Source: Rhodospirillales bacterium (lineage in GTDB: Bacteria; Pseudomonadota; Alphaproteobacteria; Rhodospirillales; Casp-alpha2). Taken from it: 53,182 bases of DNA. The position numbers were made by a program, and so were the translations under genes. The DNA lies in contig JAGLED010000016.1 in the NCBI GenBank assembly GCA_023145215.1, forward strand, positions 1-53,182. Direction: 5' to 3'. Every line of letters begins with the position of its first letter. Position 1 is the stretch's first letter. Of this stretch, positions 44,942-53,182 are shown in pieces. Under the pieces are notes generated by a model that saw nothing but the letters and a program-made list of their open reading frames with translations, ran no database searches and was not told the DNA's origin.

Positions 44942-46414
44942 TCAGAGCCGTCCGAAGCCGTAGATCAGCTCGCTCAGGATACGGATGCCGGGTTCGATCC
45001 GCTCGGTCGGCAGCGACGAGAACGCGAGGCGGAAATAGTTTCTCGGGCGGTCTTCACCCAGAAAATGCACGCGGCCCGGTTCGATCAGCACGCCCTCCGA
45101 CTTCGCGCGTCCCGCCAGTTCGAGAGCATCCAGTTTGTCCGGTCCCCTTACCCAGAATGCGGTGCCGCCGAAACCGGGTTTCGTCGCCGAAGCCGGGAGG
45201 TAGTGCTGCAACGCGTGATCCATGGCTTCCCATCTTGTGCGGAATTCCCGGTGCAGGCGATGGATCAGGGCATCGTGATGGCCGAGTGACAGGAACAAGG
45301 CCGTCTGGCGCTGGTTGACGGTCGGCGGGTGGCGTAGCATCAGGCGTCTGAGCGCGCGGGCCTCCTCGATCAGTCTTTTGGACGCCACCATGTAGCCGAG
45401 GCGCAATCCCGGGAACAGCGACTTCGACAGTGAGCCGACGTAGATCACCCGCCCGGCATCGTCCATCGACTTGAGCGCCGGGGTCTGGCGGCCGACGTAA
45501 TTGGTTTCGAACTCGTAATCGTCCTCGATCAGGATGATGTCTTCGCGCTCGGCGCGCGCCAGCAATTCTTCGCGACGCGCCATCGGCATCGTCACCGTGG
45601 TCGGGAACTGGTGGCTCGGCGTGACGTACAGGTAATCGCACCCGTCGATACGCGCGTCCGCGGGAAGCCCGTGGTGATCGACGGGGATGGCTTTGACCCG
45701 GCCGGTCTTCAACTTCGCGATGTTGAAGAAATCCGGATAGCCGGGATCCTCGACGCCGACGGTGGTGTCTTCGGTGAACAACAGGCTGGCGACGATATAG
45801 AGCGCGTTTTGCGCGCCCAGCGTGACGAGAATTTCGTCGGCGTTCGCATTGATGCCGCGCCTGGGCAGGATGTGCGTCCTGATCTGTTCGATCAGCATCG
45901 GGTCGTCATGGATCAAACGGTCGCCGGTCCACGCATCCATGGCGCGGCGGCCGAGCGCCTGACGCGCGCATTCGCGCCATGCCGCCAGCGGGAAAAGCTG
46001 CTGGTCGACCTGCCCGTAAACGAACGGATAGGGGTAGGACGGCCAGTCGATGGTTTTCTCGATATTTTCCTGGCGGCTGGGGTGGACCCGGAACCGCGCG
46101 TCCCAGTCGGGCGCCGTTTCCGGCTCATGGGGGCGTGCGGCCGGCGGCGGGACGGCCTGCCCGCACATTTCCTCGTTCACGTAATAGCCGCTGCGCTCGC
46201 GGGGGATCAGGTAGCCGTCATCGACCAGGTTCTGATACGCCAGCACCACGGTGTTACGCGACACGCCCAGGTTTTCGGCCATGCGCCGGCTCGACGGCAG
46301 CGGTTCACCGCCCAGCAGTTGCCCGGCGAGAATCGCATCGACCAGCGTTTCCCTGATCTGCGCCTGCAGGCTGACGTTCCTGTTGCGCTTCAGATGAAAA
46401 ATCGCGTCACGCAA
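44942..46414 (-). CDS. MocR-type transcriptional regulator (GntR head, aminotransferase-like domain)
   Basis: A 490-residue PLP-sensing regulator. The N-terminal winged helix spans residues 1-75 (LPSSRRMAENLGVSRNTVV, 39-57). The rest is a fold-type I aminotransferase domain with PLP Lys331 in VGSLSKSLFPGLRLGY. MocR proteins such as TauR, PdxR and GabR activate catabolic genes on binding an amine or PLP adduct. The start is TTG at 46414; no in-frame ATG lies close enough, and AAGG precedes it. It is divergent from the transaminase gene at 46618 across a 203-bp region with GGACC/GGTCC repeats. TauR is the closest functional analogy by context, but taurine is not established. Confidence 0.9.
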   Translation of the reverse strand: MRDAIFHLKRNRNVSLQAQIRETLVDAILAGQLLGGEPLPSSRRMAENLGVSRNTVVLAYQNLVDDGYLIPRERSGYYVNEEMCGQAVPPPAARPHEPETAPDWDARFRVHPSRQENIEKTIDWPSYPYPFVYGQVDQQLFPLAAWRECARQALGRRAMDAWTGDRLIHDDPMLIEQIRTHILPRRGINANADEILVTLGAQNALYIVASLLFTEDTTVGVEDPGYPDFFNIAKLKTGRVKAIPVDHHGLPADARIDGCDYLYVTPSHQFPTTVTMPMARREELLARAEREDIILIEDDYEFETNYVGRQTPALKSMDDAGRVIYVGSLSKSLFPGLRLGYMVASKRLIEEARALRRLMLRHPPTVNQRQTALFLSLGHHDALIHRLHREFRTRWEAMDHALQHYLPASATKPGFGGTAFWVRGPDKLDALELAGRAKSEGVLIEPGRVHFLGEDRPRNYFRLAFSSLPTERIEPGIRILSELIYGFGRL

Positions 46415-46433
46415 TGGCCTTGCCCCCCCCTTT

Positions 46434-46485
46434 GGACCCTAGTGGTCCGGAACAATAAGGGAATCTGGCCCTATTGTGGGTCCAG
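46434..46485. promoter_or_regulatory. Candidate MocR operator region between mocR and the transaminase
   Basis: The region holds an inverted pair, GGACCCTAGTGGTCC (46434-46448), then CAATAAGGG and its near inverse CCCTATTG (46453-46476), and a further copy GTGGGTCCAG (46476-46485). GTGG(G)TCC thus occurs twice in direct orientation 34 bases apart. The layout matches the spaced direct repeats bound by MocR dimers and would serve both divergent promoters. Confidence 0.45.
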
Positions 46486-46617
46486 GTCAAACGACTACGA
46501 TCTCATTATTGGTATTCCGGCTGACGCCCGCTCAGGCGCGCTGTATAAGCTGGACATCTTGCACATTTTCATTCGGGCGGCGCCAGGGGGTGCCAGTCCG
46601 GACTTCTGGAGGACTCT

Positions 46618-47928
46618 ATGGAATTCACGACGAACTCACTCGAGCAACACTGGATGCCGTTTACCGCCAACCGGGATTTCAAGGCCAATCCCCGGCTCGT
46701 CGTGAAGGCGGAAGGGATGTACTTCATCGATCATAAGGGCGGCACCGTCATCGACGGATCAAGCGGCCTGTTCTGCGTGCCGCTCGGTCACGGCCGGCCG
46801 GAAATCGCCGAAGCCGTGCGCGACCAGTTGCTGACGAACGACTACACGCCGCCGTTTCAGATGGGCCATCCGGGCTCGTTCGAGCTGGCCTCCAAGGTCG
46901 CGCGCATCACGCCGGAACCGATCAACCACGTGTTCTTCGTGAACTCGGGGTCGGAATCGATCGACACCGCGCTCAAGATCGCGATGGCCTATCACCGGGC
47001 CAAGGGCGACGGCCACCGCAACCGTTTCGTGTCGCGCGAACGGGCCTATCACGGCGTCAACATCGGCGGCGTCAGCCTGGCCGGGATGGTCAAGAACCGC
47101 GAGACCTTCACCAACGTGATGCCGAACGTGGTCACCATGCGCCACACCTGGATGGCGGAGAATGCCTTCATTCCCGGTCAGCCGGAACGCGGCGCGGAGC
47201 TTGCCGAAGACCTCGCGCGTCACTGCGAAACCTACGGCGGGTCGACCATTGCGGCCGTCTTCGTTGAGCCGATCGCTGGCTCGACGGGCGTCCTGGTGCC
47301 GCCGGTCGGCTATCTGGAGCGCATCCGCGAGATCTGCGACCAGCACGGTATTCTTCTGGTGTTCGACGAAGTCATCACCGGTTTCGGCCGCCTGGGTCAT
47401 GCCTTCGCCGCCGACGCGTTCGGCGTTACGCCGGATATCATGACCATGGCCAAGGCGTTGACCAACGGTGCGCAGCCGATGGGCGCGGTCGCGGTCAAGG
47501 ACGAGATTTATGAGACCATCACCAACGCGTCCCCCGACAACGCCATCGAGTTCTTCCACGGCTACACGTACTCCGGCCACCCGGCGGCGTGTGCGGCGGG
47601 GAACGTGGCGCAGGACATCTATCAAAAAGACAACCTGTTCGAACGCGCCGGCAAGCTATCGGGCTACTTCGGCGAAGCGCTGCACAGCCTGAAAGACCTG
47701 GAATGCCTGAAGGATATCCGCAGTTACGGTCTTCTGGGCGCGATCGAGGTCAAGCCGCAGGGTGCGCCCGGTGCGCTCGGCACGCAGCTTCAGAAGGACC
47801 TGTTCTGGAACGGCATGCACGTGAAGTTCACCGGCGACAGCGGCATCGTCGCGCCGCCGTTCGTGGCCGAGGAAAAACATATCGACGAGATGATCGACAA
47901 GCTGCGCAAGACGCTCTCGAAAATCTGA
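46618..47928 (+). CDS. Omega-amino acid:pyruvate transaminase (class III)
   Basis: A 436-residue PLP transaminase, fold-type I class III. The N-terminal LEQHWMPFTANRDFKANPRL and NSGSESIDTALKIAMAY match beta-alanine/omega-amino acid:pyruvate aminotransferases. The cofactor residues are Asp250 (VFDEVITGFGRLG) and Lys279 (MTMAKALTNGAQPMGA). It transfers the amino group of a terminal amine (beta-alanine, taurine-like or other) to pyruvate, giving alanine and an aldehyde. It is divergent from mocR and presumably under its control. GGAGG precedes the ATG. Which omega-amine is used cannot be read from the sequence. It has normal family length. Confidence 0.9.
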   Translation: MEFTTNSLEQHWMPFTANRDFKANPRLVVKAEGMYFIDHKGGTVIDGSSGLFCVPLGHGRPEIAEAVRDQLLTNDYTPPFQMGHPGSFELASKVARITPEPINHVFFVNSGSESIDTALKIAMAYHRAKGDGHRNRFVSRERAYHGVNIGGVSLAGMVKNRETFTNVMPNVVTMRHTWMAENAFIPGQPERGAELAEDLARHCETYGGSTIAAVFVEPIAGSTGVLVPPVGYLERIREICDQHGILLVFDEVITGFGRLGHAFAADAFGVTPDIMTMAKALTNGAQPMGAVAVKDEIYETITNASPDNAIEFFHGYTYSGHPAACAAGNVAQDIYQKDNLFERAGKLSGYFGEALHSLKDLECLKDIRSYGLLGAIEVKPQGAPGALGTQLQKDLFWNGMHVKFTGDSGIVAPPFVAEEKHIDEMIDKLRKTLSKI

Positions 47929-47963
47929 CCGTATCCGTCATTCCCGCGAAAGCGGGGACCGGC

Positions 47964-48000
47964 AAAAAAATGAGGGGATCGCCGTTTGGCGATCCCCTCA
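47964..48000 (-). terminator. Intrinsic terminator, minus strand, candidate 3' end of a small RNA
   Basis: A perfect 13-bp stem, TGAGGGGATCGCC (47971-47983) and GGCGATCCCCTCA (47988-48000), with a four-base loop. Seven A residues at 47964-47970 on the plus strand give a T7 tract directly after the stem on the minus strand. The T-tract is missing on the plus side, so it is not a classical stop for the plus-strand transaminase gene. No minus-strand gene ends before it within 890 bases, which makes a non-coding minus-strand transcript from roughly 48000-48190 possible. Confidence 0.6.
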
Positions 48001-48190
48001 GTCGGTTGGGGGGGAGAGGTGGAGAAACCAAGCGCGGGGACGCTTGTTTACCCATGAACAATGTCGTCTGACCGTGTGGCGATTTATGGCTCGGAATAAG
48101 GCATTTTCGGGACAATGCCGGGGCGCGGCCGCGACATCGGAGAACGCCGGAATGCTGGCAATCGCCTGATTTTTCCGGCAAATTCTGTCG

Positions 48191-48937
48191 ATGAAGCGTT
48201 TCCTGATTGCCCTAATTCTGGTCCTCAGCCCGATTTCTGCATCGGCGGCTGAAGATTTTTCCAACGCGGACCTGCTTCGGAATTTCGATCTGATCGCGTT
48301 CGGCAACGAATATACCGGCCGCAAGTACGAGATCGTCCGCAAGTGGGCGAAGCCGGTTCTGATGGGCATTCAGGGCAAGGATTATCCTGCACACCTGGAG
48401 ACCTTTATCGATGACGTCGCCAGGGACCTGAGCGAAACCACGGGCCACCGGGTCGAGTTGTATTACTCGTTCGCCAAGCAGAAGGCAGGCAAACTGGCCG
48501 CCGATTTCGACCGCAAGAAGGTCAACGTCATCCTCTATTACATGGACGACAAGGACCTGCCGAAGGAACTCGCCAAGTACTGGAAGGGCGACGAGGAAAA
48601 AGTCCGCTGGATGGTCCGCAATTCGACCTGCTTCGCCAACTACTTCACCAAGAAAGGCGAGATCGTCGCCGCGGTCATCGCTTTTCCGTCGCGTCACCCG
48701 GAGAGTTATCACCGCGCCTGCGCGGTCGAGGAGATTACGCAGATCCTCGGCCTGCCCAACGATTCCAACGCCGTGAAGCCGTCGATCTTCAACGACACAA
48801 GCCGCTACTTCGAACTGACCGATCACGACCGCTGGCTTTTGCGGGCGCTTTACCAGCCGGAGATCAAACCCGGCATGGCGCGCGCCGACGCCCTCAGGAT
48901 CGCTTTGGACTTCTGGAAGCGGGCCCGCCCCGAATAA
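48191..48937 (+). CDS. Exported DUF2927 family protein
   Basis: A 248-residue protein of unknown function with a signal peptide (MKRFLIALILVLSPISASAA, cleavage near residue 20). Its C-terminal half is typical of DUF2927: CAVEEITQILGLPNDSNAVKPSIFND, then LTDHDRWLLRALYQPEIKPGMARADAL. The EExTQxLGLxND segment resembles metal-binding or protease-like motifs, but no function is proven. It stands alone. Its 3' end overlaps the convergent EamA gene by 44 bases. Location is probably periplasmic. Confidence 0.82.
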   Translation: MKRFLIALILVLSPISASAAEDFSNADLLRNFDLIAFGNEYTGRKYEIVRKWAKPVLMGIQGKDYPAHLETFIDDVARDLSETTGHRVELYYSFAKQKAGKLAADFDRKKVNVILYYMDDKDLPKELAKYWKGDEEKVRWMVRNSTCFANYFTKKGEIVAAVIAFPSRHPESYHRACAVEEITQILGLPNDSNAVKPSIFNDTSRYFELTDHDRWLLRALYQPEIKPGMARADALRIALDFWKRARPE

Positions 48938-49829
48938 CCACGATCACGCCCGTCAGGATCGCCGCGAAACTGACGGCGTGGAAGGTGTGCAAACTCTCGT
49001 CGAGGAAGATCACCCCCAGGCATATCCCCAACGGCGGCACCAGGTGCGATGCCAGCCCCGCCTTGGTCGGACCGACGATGCTGATCGCATAGTTGTAAAA
49101 GTAATAGGCGAGGAGTGTCGGGAACAGCATGATGTAACCGAATGCCCATGCCGACTGGCTGGTCATCGGGATATACATGCCCTGGGACAATTCCCACATC
49201 CACAGCGGGAAGGTGGCGATGCCGCCGATCGCCATGCTCGACGCCAGTAACGTGTTGGCATGCATCTCGGACGGTTTCATTCGGATCACCACGGTATAGA
49301 GCGCCCAGCAGGTAAATGCGCTCAGGATCACCAGGTCACCCGGCACGAACTCGACCTCGGCGACCTTCAGCGGGTTGCCCTGCGTGATGATCAACAGCAC
49401 GCCGATGGACGATACCAGAATCCCCGAGACCTGCTGCCAGGTGACACGGTCTTTCAAGAGGATCCACGCGATAAACGGCACCAGTCCCGGTACCGACGTC
49501 TGGATGATCGAGGTGTTGGTGACGGTGGTCGTCTTGAGGCCGGTATAGAGCAGGCAAGGAAATAGCGCCGGCCCCACAAGGCCGGTCATCAGCACGTAGC
49601 GCCAGTACCGGACCAGCAGCCAGCGTTGCGGCCACACCGTCGGGGTGACGAATATCATGAGAATGACGAACGCCGCGATCCAGCGGATAGAGACCAGCGA
49701 AAATGTCGGAATCTCGTTGGCGACGATCCGCGCAACGACGCTGTGCCCGGCCCAGAAAAGCGGGGTCAGGATCAGCATGCCGGTGGCGATGCCGACCTGG
49801 CCGGTCGTTGGTTCCGTGTCTTTGTTCAT
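48894..49829 (-). CDS. EamA-family (drug/metabolite) transporter
   Basis: A 311-residue inner-membrane protein with two EamA repeats, about ten helices. Repeat one begins TPLFWAGHSVVARIVANEIP and repeat two runs from GDLVILSAFTCWALYTVVIR. It is an exporter of metabolites or amino acids by family analogy; the substrate is unknown. Its ATG overlaps the stop of the cyclase gene by four bases (49826-49829), so the two are translationally coupled. Confidence 0.88.
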   Translation of the reverse strand: MNKDTEPTTGQVGIATGMLILTPLFWAGHSVVARIVANEIPTFSLVSIRWIAAFVILMIFVTPTVWPQRWLLVRYWRYVLMTGLVGPALFPCLLYTGLKTTTVTNTSIIQTSVPGLVPFIAWILLKDRVTWQQVSGILVSSIGVLLIITQGNPLKVAEVEFVPGDLVILSAFTCWALYTVVIRMKPSEMHANTLLASSMAIGGIATFPLWMWELSQGMYIPMTSQSAWAFGYIMLFPTLLAYYFYNYAISIVGPTKAGLASHLVPPLGICLGVIFLDESLHTFHAVSFAAILTGVIVVIRGGPASRSPKRS

Positions 49830-51121
49830 TCCGGCTTCAGTCTTTTTATCGAGATCTCCTGCACCCGCCCTTTGACCCGAACCTGTTCGGCGGGACCGAA
49901 TGCATCGTCGGCGATATCGGCGTCGACGACAATCTCGCCGGCTCCGGCGAGGGCACAGAGTCTGGCCGAGATGTTCACCGCGTCACCGATGACGGTGAAA
50001 TCGCGTCGTTCGTCCGGTCCGATGGCGCCGGAAATGACTTCACCCTTGTGAACGCCGATCCCGATCCGGCGCGGAAATTCGCTGTTCGCGATCTTTGCCT
50101 GTATGTCCCGCGCGGCTGCGATAGCGCGTGCCGGGCCGTCGGCGCCGTCGAAGCGCGCCAGCACCGCATCGCCGATCATCTTGTCGACATCGCCGTCCTG
50201 CGCGCGCACCGCGTCGACCTGCACCGCCATGATCTGGTTGAGGAAATCGACCACCGTTTCCGCCGGGTTCTGTTCCGAGTACCCGGTGAAATCGCGGATG
50301 TCCGAGTAAAAAAGCGTCGTTTCCATTTTCCGGGAGCGAATGCCCCCGTCATCCCCGGCGGCGCGTGCCGCGTCGATGGCGGTCGCCGAAACGAACGACG
50401 CCAGCCGGTCCTGCAGGGCCTTCAGCGCCCGGGTGCGGGCATCGATGTCCTGTTGCGCGCGCCCGACCAGGATGTTGAGGGCGACGATCAGTAGCAACAG
50501 CAGCGCCGCCGGCACGGCCATGGTCGGCACCGAGGCCTTGAGCAGGATCGCGTCCAGGTACGTCGCCGGCTCGTAAAGTTCGAAGACCGTGCGCACGTTG
50601 CGCCGGGCGTCAAAGACCGGCACGTAAAGCTCGTACTGGCTGGTACCGTCCGGCAGATCCTTGGTGACGACGCTGGAGTGCGAGCTTGAGATGGTCATTT
50701 TCAGCGCTTCGCCGTTCTCGGTCGACCCGATTTCATCGGCGTTGGTCGCGAACAGGACGCGGCGTTCCAGGTCGTAGACCTTCAGTTCCGGCAGGTTCAT
50801 TTCCCGGACCTCGTCCGTGAACGCCTTCGAGAGCCGCTCGGCGTCCTGGGAGTTGCCGAGTTCGCGAAGCGTCTGGCCCCCCATCAGGTGCGACCATGCC
50901 TCGGGCGCTGTCTCGGCGACGGCGCGGGCGATGGTCTGGGCGCGGCGTTGCGCCTGCTCCAGGTAAATATCTTCGATCACCTGCTGGGCGGTGACGCCGA
51001 GCAGCAGCAAAAACAGACCCGCGAAGCCGATGAAGGCCGGGATGAAACGGCGTCGGAACAACCGGCTCAGCGGGAATGGTTGTTCCGACGGCACGGCGGC
51101 GGTTTGTTCGAGGCTAGTCAC
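49826..51121 (-). CDS. Membrane class III adenylate/guanylate cyclase
   Basis: A 431-residue signalling protein. It has a cytoplasmic N-terminus, a first helix (FIPAFIGFAGLFLLLLGVT, about 26-44), an extracytoplasmic sensor region of about 150 residues with LYVPVFDARRNVRTVFELY, and a second helix (AVPAALLLLLIVALNILVG). The C-terminal cyclase domain has metal-binding Asp in LFYSDIRDFTGYSE, Lys-Asp in DKMIGDAVLARF and the transition-state residues in GDAVNISARL. All catalytic residues are present, so it should make cAMP (the Lys suggests ATP). The signal sensed is unknown. It sits between the LtaS-type gene and the EamA transporter. Confidence 0.9.
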   Translation of the reverse strand: MTSLEQTAAVPSEQPFPLSRLFRRRFIPAFIGFAGLFLLLLGVTAQQVIEDIYLEQAQRRAQTIARAVAETAPEAWSHLMGGQTLRELGNSQDAERLSKAFTDEVREMNLPELKVYDLERRVLFATNADEIGSTENGEALKMTISSSHSSVVTKDLPDGTSQYELYVPVFDARRNVRTVFELYEPATYLDAILLKASVPTMAVPAALLLLLIVALNILVGRAQQDIDARTRALKALQDRLASFVSATAIDAARAAGDDGGIRSRKMETTLFYSDIRDFTGYSEQNPAETVVDFLNQIMAVQVDAVRAQDGDVDKMIGDAVLARFDGADGPARAIAAARDIQAKIANSEFPRRIGIGVHKGEVISGAIGPDERRDFTVIGDAVNISARLCALAGAGEIVVDADIADDAFGPAEQVRVKGRVQEISIKRLKPE

Positions 51122-51142
51122 TGTTGTTCCACCCGGCTCGCT

Positions 51143-53062
51143 CTAGGGGCGCGTCATGCGCTCGATCTCGCGCGACGCCGTTTGATAAAAGCTGACGGCT
51201 TCGTCGATGACATGCCGTGCTTCGGGCTCGTCGACCGGCAGCGGCTTGCCGTCATTTGCACGTACGGTCCTGACACGGCCCTGGGGCGCCAGTTCAACAA
51301 CGATGCCGTCCTCCATATACCCGACCGTCAGATAGTTCGCCATGAACGCCCGCTGATGGCCTTCGCCATTTCTGAGAATATCCTGCCCGAAGAACAAAGA
51401 ACGGTACGGGATGTTCAAAAGTCCGAGCACCGTCGGTGCGACGTCGATCTGCGATGCGGTGACGTTGACTTTTCCGGGCACCACGAAGCCCGGGGCGTAG
51501 ATCCACATCGGGATTCTATAGTTCTCGGGCGGCAGGTCGGTGCGGCCACGGCCATGGCTGGTATGGTCGGCCAGGAACACAAACACGGTGTCCTCAAACC
51601 AGGGTTTGCGCCGCGCTTCGGCAAGAAACTTTCCGATGGCGTAGTCCGTGTATTTCACCGCGCCGTCGCGCCCTGAATGCGACGGGATGTCGATGCGCCC
51701 GCCGGGATAGGTGTAGGGGCGGTGATTGCTGGTGGTCATGATATGCGCCAGGAACGGTTTCTTTCCTTCGGCTTTCTTGTCGATGGTTTTCAGCGCGAAA
51801 GTGAACAGGTCTTCGTCGGCGACGCCCCAGATGGTTTCGTGGTGAATGTCTGCGTCGTCGATATCGGTGCGATCGAATACCTCGTATCCGTTACCGCCGA
51901 AGAAGTCGCGCATATTGTCGAAGTAACTGTACCCGCCATAGATATACATCGGCTGATAATCGTTCTGCGCGAGCACCGAACCCAGCGACATCAGCCCCTT
52001 GTTATTCTTGCGGATCGGCACGGCGCGGCCCGGTGTCGGCGGCAAAGACAGGGTCACCGCCTCCAGCCCCCGGACGGTCCTGAGACCGGTCGCGTAAAGA
52101 TTGGTGAAGGTCAGGCTGTCGTTCGCCAGCGCGCTGAGATTAGGGGTCAGGCCTTTGGCACCGCCGAACGCTTCGACGTAATCGGCACCCAGGCTTTCGA
52201 TGGTGACCAGTACCACGTTTTTCCGGGCAGGGTCGCCATCGGCGGCGACGTCATGGGCGAAGCCGTTGACGGCGTCGGTGGTCTTGGCGTCGAGACCAGC
52301 TTCGAGCAGTTCGTCCTTGAGCACGTCGTCCACTTGGCGCTCAGGCAGGGTCGCGTAAAAACGGTCATACTCAAGGTCATTGTTCCGGAACGCTCGGAAC
52401 AAGGCGTAGTGGCCGTTCCCGGCGAGTTCGCGTGCGGCGGCGTCCTGGATGAGGCGGTGCGGCCCTTCCGTCAGCCCGAAGAACACACCTGCCAGGATCA
52501 GCGGATAACAGACGGCGATGGCACCGCGTTGGCGAAGTGCCGGTGCCGGTTTCAATCCGGCGCGCCAGACGAACGGCACGATCAGTAACGAAAGACCGAG
52601 AATGACCGCGAGGGCGACGGAGATGAGAAGTCCGAGCGGATAGGATTGGGCGATATTGCCGGTGACTTCGCGAGTGTAGACAAGATAATCGACCGCGATG
52701 AAATTGAAGCGGGCTGAAAATTCGTTCCAGAACAGCAGCTCGCCGACGGTCCCGAATACCAGTGCGCCGATCCCAATCACGGCCAACGCCGACGCCATTG
52801 CCGCATGCGCCTTGCGGGCGCGTGGCGTGTCTCTGAACAGCAAGGCGAGCAGGACGAAGGGGATGGCGATCCATGCGAAGGCCGCCAGGTCGTAAATCAA
52901 ACCGATGAGAAATATCTTCAGGAGGGGGGCCGGTGCGAACAGGCTGGCGCTGCCTTCATACCCGGTCAGCGTCAGCCGGAGCAGGACGCTGACGGCGAGG
53001 TACGCGATCGCGAGAAGGACAAGAACCTTCAGCCGGGAGCCGCGGGGCGCGGGGATCTGCAT
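51143..53062 (-). CDS. LTA-synthase-family phosphoglycerol transferase/sulfatase
   Basis: A 639-residue membrane enzyme with five N-terminal helices (roughly residues 12-215) and an extracytoplasmic sulfatase-fold catalytic domain. The metal-binding Glu is in NVVLVTIESLGADYVEAFGG, the nucleophile Thr lies in ATGLRTVRGLEA, and further metal ligands are in FLADHTSHGRGR. Such enzymes (LtaS, OpgB) transfer phosphoglycerol from lipid to a polymer or glucan. In a Gram-negative, decoration of periplasmic glucans or lipids is likely. The start at 53062 follows AGGGGT. It is the first gene of the minus-strand group with the cyclase and EamA genes. Confidence 0.88.
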   Translation of the reverse strand: MQIPAPRGSRLKVLVLLAIAYLAVSVLLRLTLTGYEGSASLFAPAPLLKIFLIGLIYDLAAFAWIAIPFVLLALLFRDTPRARKAHAAMASALAVIGIGALVFGTVGELLFWNEFSARFNFIAVDYLVYTREVTGNIAQSYPLGLLISVALAVILGLSLLIVPFVWRAGLKPAPALRQRGAIAVCYPLILAGVFFGLTEGPHRLIQDAAARELAGNGHYALFRAFRNNDLEYDRFYATLPERQVDDVLKDELLEAGLDAKTTDAVNGFAHDVAADGDPARKNVVLVTIESLGADYVEAFGGAKGLTPNLSALANDSLTFTNLYATGLRTVRGLEAVTLSLPPTPGRAVPIRKNNKGLMSLGSVLAQNDYQPMYIYGGYSYFDNMRDFFGGNGYEVFDRTDIDDADIHHETIWGVADEDLFTFALKTIDKKAEGKKPFLAHIMTTSNHRPYTYPGGRIDIPSHSGRDGAVKYTDYAIGKFLAEARRKPWFEDTVFVFLADHTSHGRGRTDLPPENYRIPMWIYAPGFVVPGKVNVTASQIDVAPTVLGLLNIPYRSLFFGQDILRNGEGHQRAFMANYLTVGYMEDGIVVELAPQGRVRTVRANDGKPLPVDEPEARHVIDEAVSFYQTASREIERMTRP

Positions 53063-53182
53063 CTATTCGACCCCTAAAGAAAGGTTCGACCGCGCCGACA
53101 GACGAGGCCGGGCGAGCCGCAATCCGATATAAACTGTTCCTGTGCGCCGCCTGGGCGCAAAGGGATGAACCGTCAGGTGACG

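Noticed and set aside
53165..53182. Start of a plus-strand gene at the right edge (ATG after AAAGGG)
   Set aside because: Only six codons fit in the window, which is not enough to support a gene.

Overview
The window is GC-rich, densely packed chromosomal DNA. Its gene content points to a free-living alphaproteobacterium, probably Rhodospirillales-like: TRAP-TAXI and TctABC solute-binding transporters, a Cys-type NAD-linked formate dehydrogenase, a MocR regulator, a P-II/AmtB pair and CoA-based organic-acid catabolism. I saw no rRNA, tRNA, CRISPR array, prophage or insertion sequence. The lineage is inferred from gene content and codon style, not from a marker gene.

Region 1 (1-950) is the 5' part of urtA, the urea ABC transporter binding protein, behind a candidate sigma-54 promoter. 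Region 2 (1233-16993) looks like one catabolic regulon. It holds an ACAD11-type acyl-CoA dehydrogenase, a bifunctional enoyl-CoA hydratase/3-hydroxyacyl-CoA dehydrogenase, a thiolase, an ACAD10/11-type small-molecule kinase (APH fold), an SDR, a TRAP-TAXI importer, an ADP-forming acyl-CoA synthetase, an IclR regulator, a second acyl-CoA dehydrogenase and a fold-type II PLP enzyme. A 15-bp palindrome (consensus TTTCGCANNGCAAAA) recurs in its intergenic regions and is the probable IclR operator. The enzyme set matches the logic of the Pseudomonas levulinate/4-hydroxyacid (Lva) pathway and of mammalian ACAD10/ACAD11, but split into separate genes and with its own transporter and regulator.

Region 3 (17232-19136) holds housekeeping genes: an RhlE-type RNA helicase and a secreted histidine phosphatase. 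Region 4 (19206-37503) is an oxalate/formate island. It contains the TctABC transporter, a universal stress protein, formate-THF ligase, a 10-formyl-THF hydrolase-like formyltransferase, formyl-CoA:oxalate CoA-transferase, oxalyl-CoA decarboxylase and a GntR/FCD regulator. Divergent from these are a succinyl-CoA-synthetase-like pair with altered substrate loops, an isochorismatase-fold hydrolase and the FdhBA formate dehydrogenase. The palindrome TGGTATACCA occurs twice in the divergent gntR/ligase promoter region, and a near copy lies upstream of tctC, which links transporter, ligase, decarboxylation and formate oxidation into one proposed regulon.

Region 5 (37685-39513) is amtB-glnB/K behind a candidate sigma-54 promoter nearly identical to that of urtA. 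Region 6 (39613-47928) has an acetolactate-synthase-like TPP enzyme with an NTF2-like partner. It also has a tauD-like/panE-like/phosphotransacylase operon, a MocR regulator and an omega-amino-acid:pyruvate transaminase, which suggests catabolism of an amino acid or amine whose identity is open. Region 7 (47964-53062) has a strong minus-strand terminator that may end a small RNA, then a DUF2927 exported protein, an EamA exporter, a membrane class III nucleotide cyclase and an LtaS-type phosphoglycerol transferase/sulfatase. Three long inverted repeats of the kind dispersed in alphaproteobacterial genomes lie between genes in the right half.
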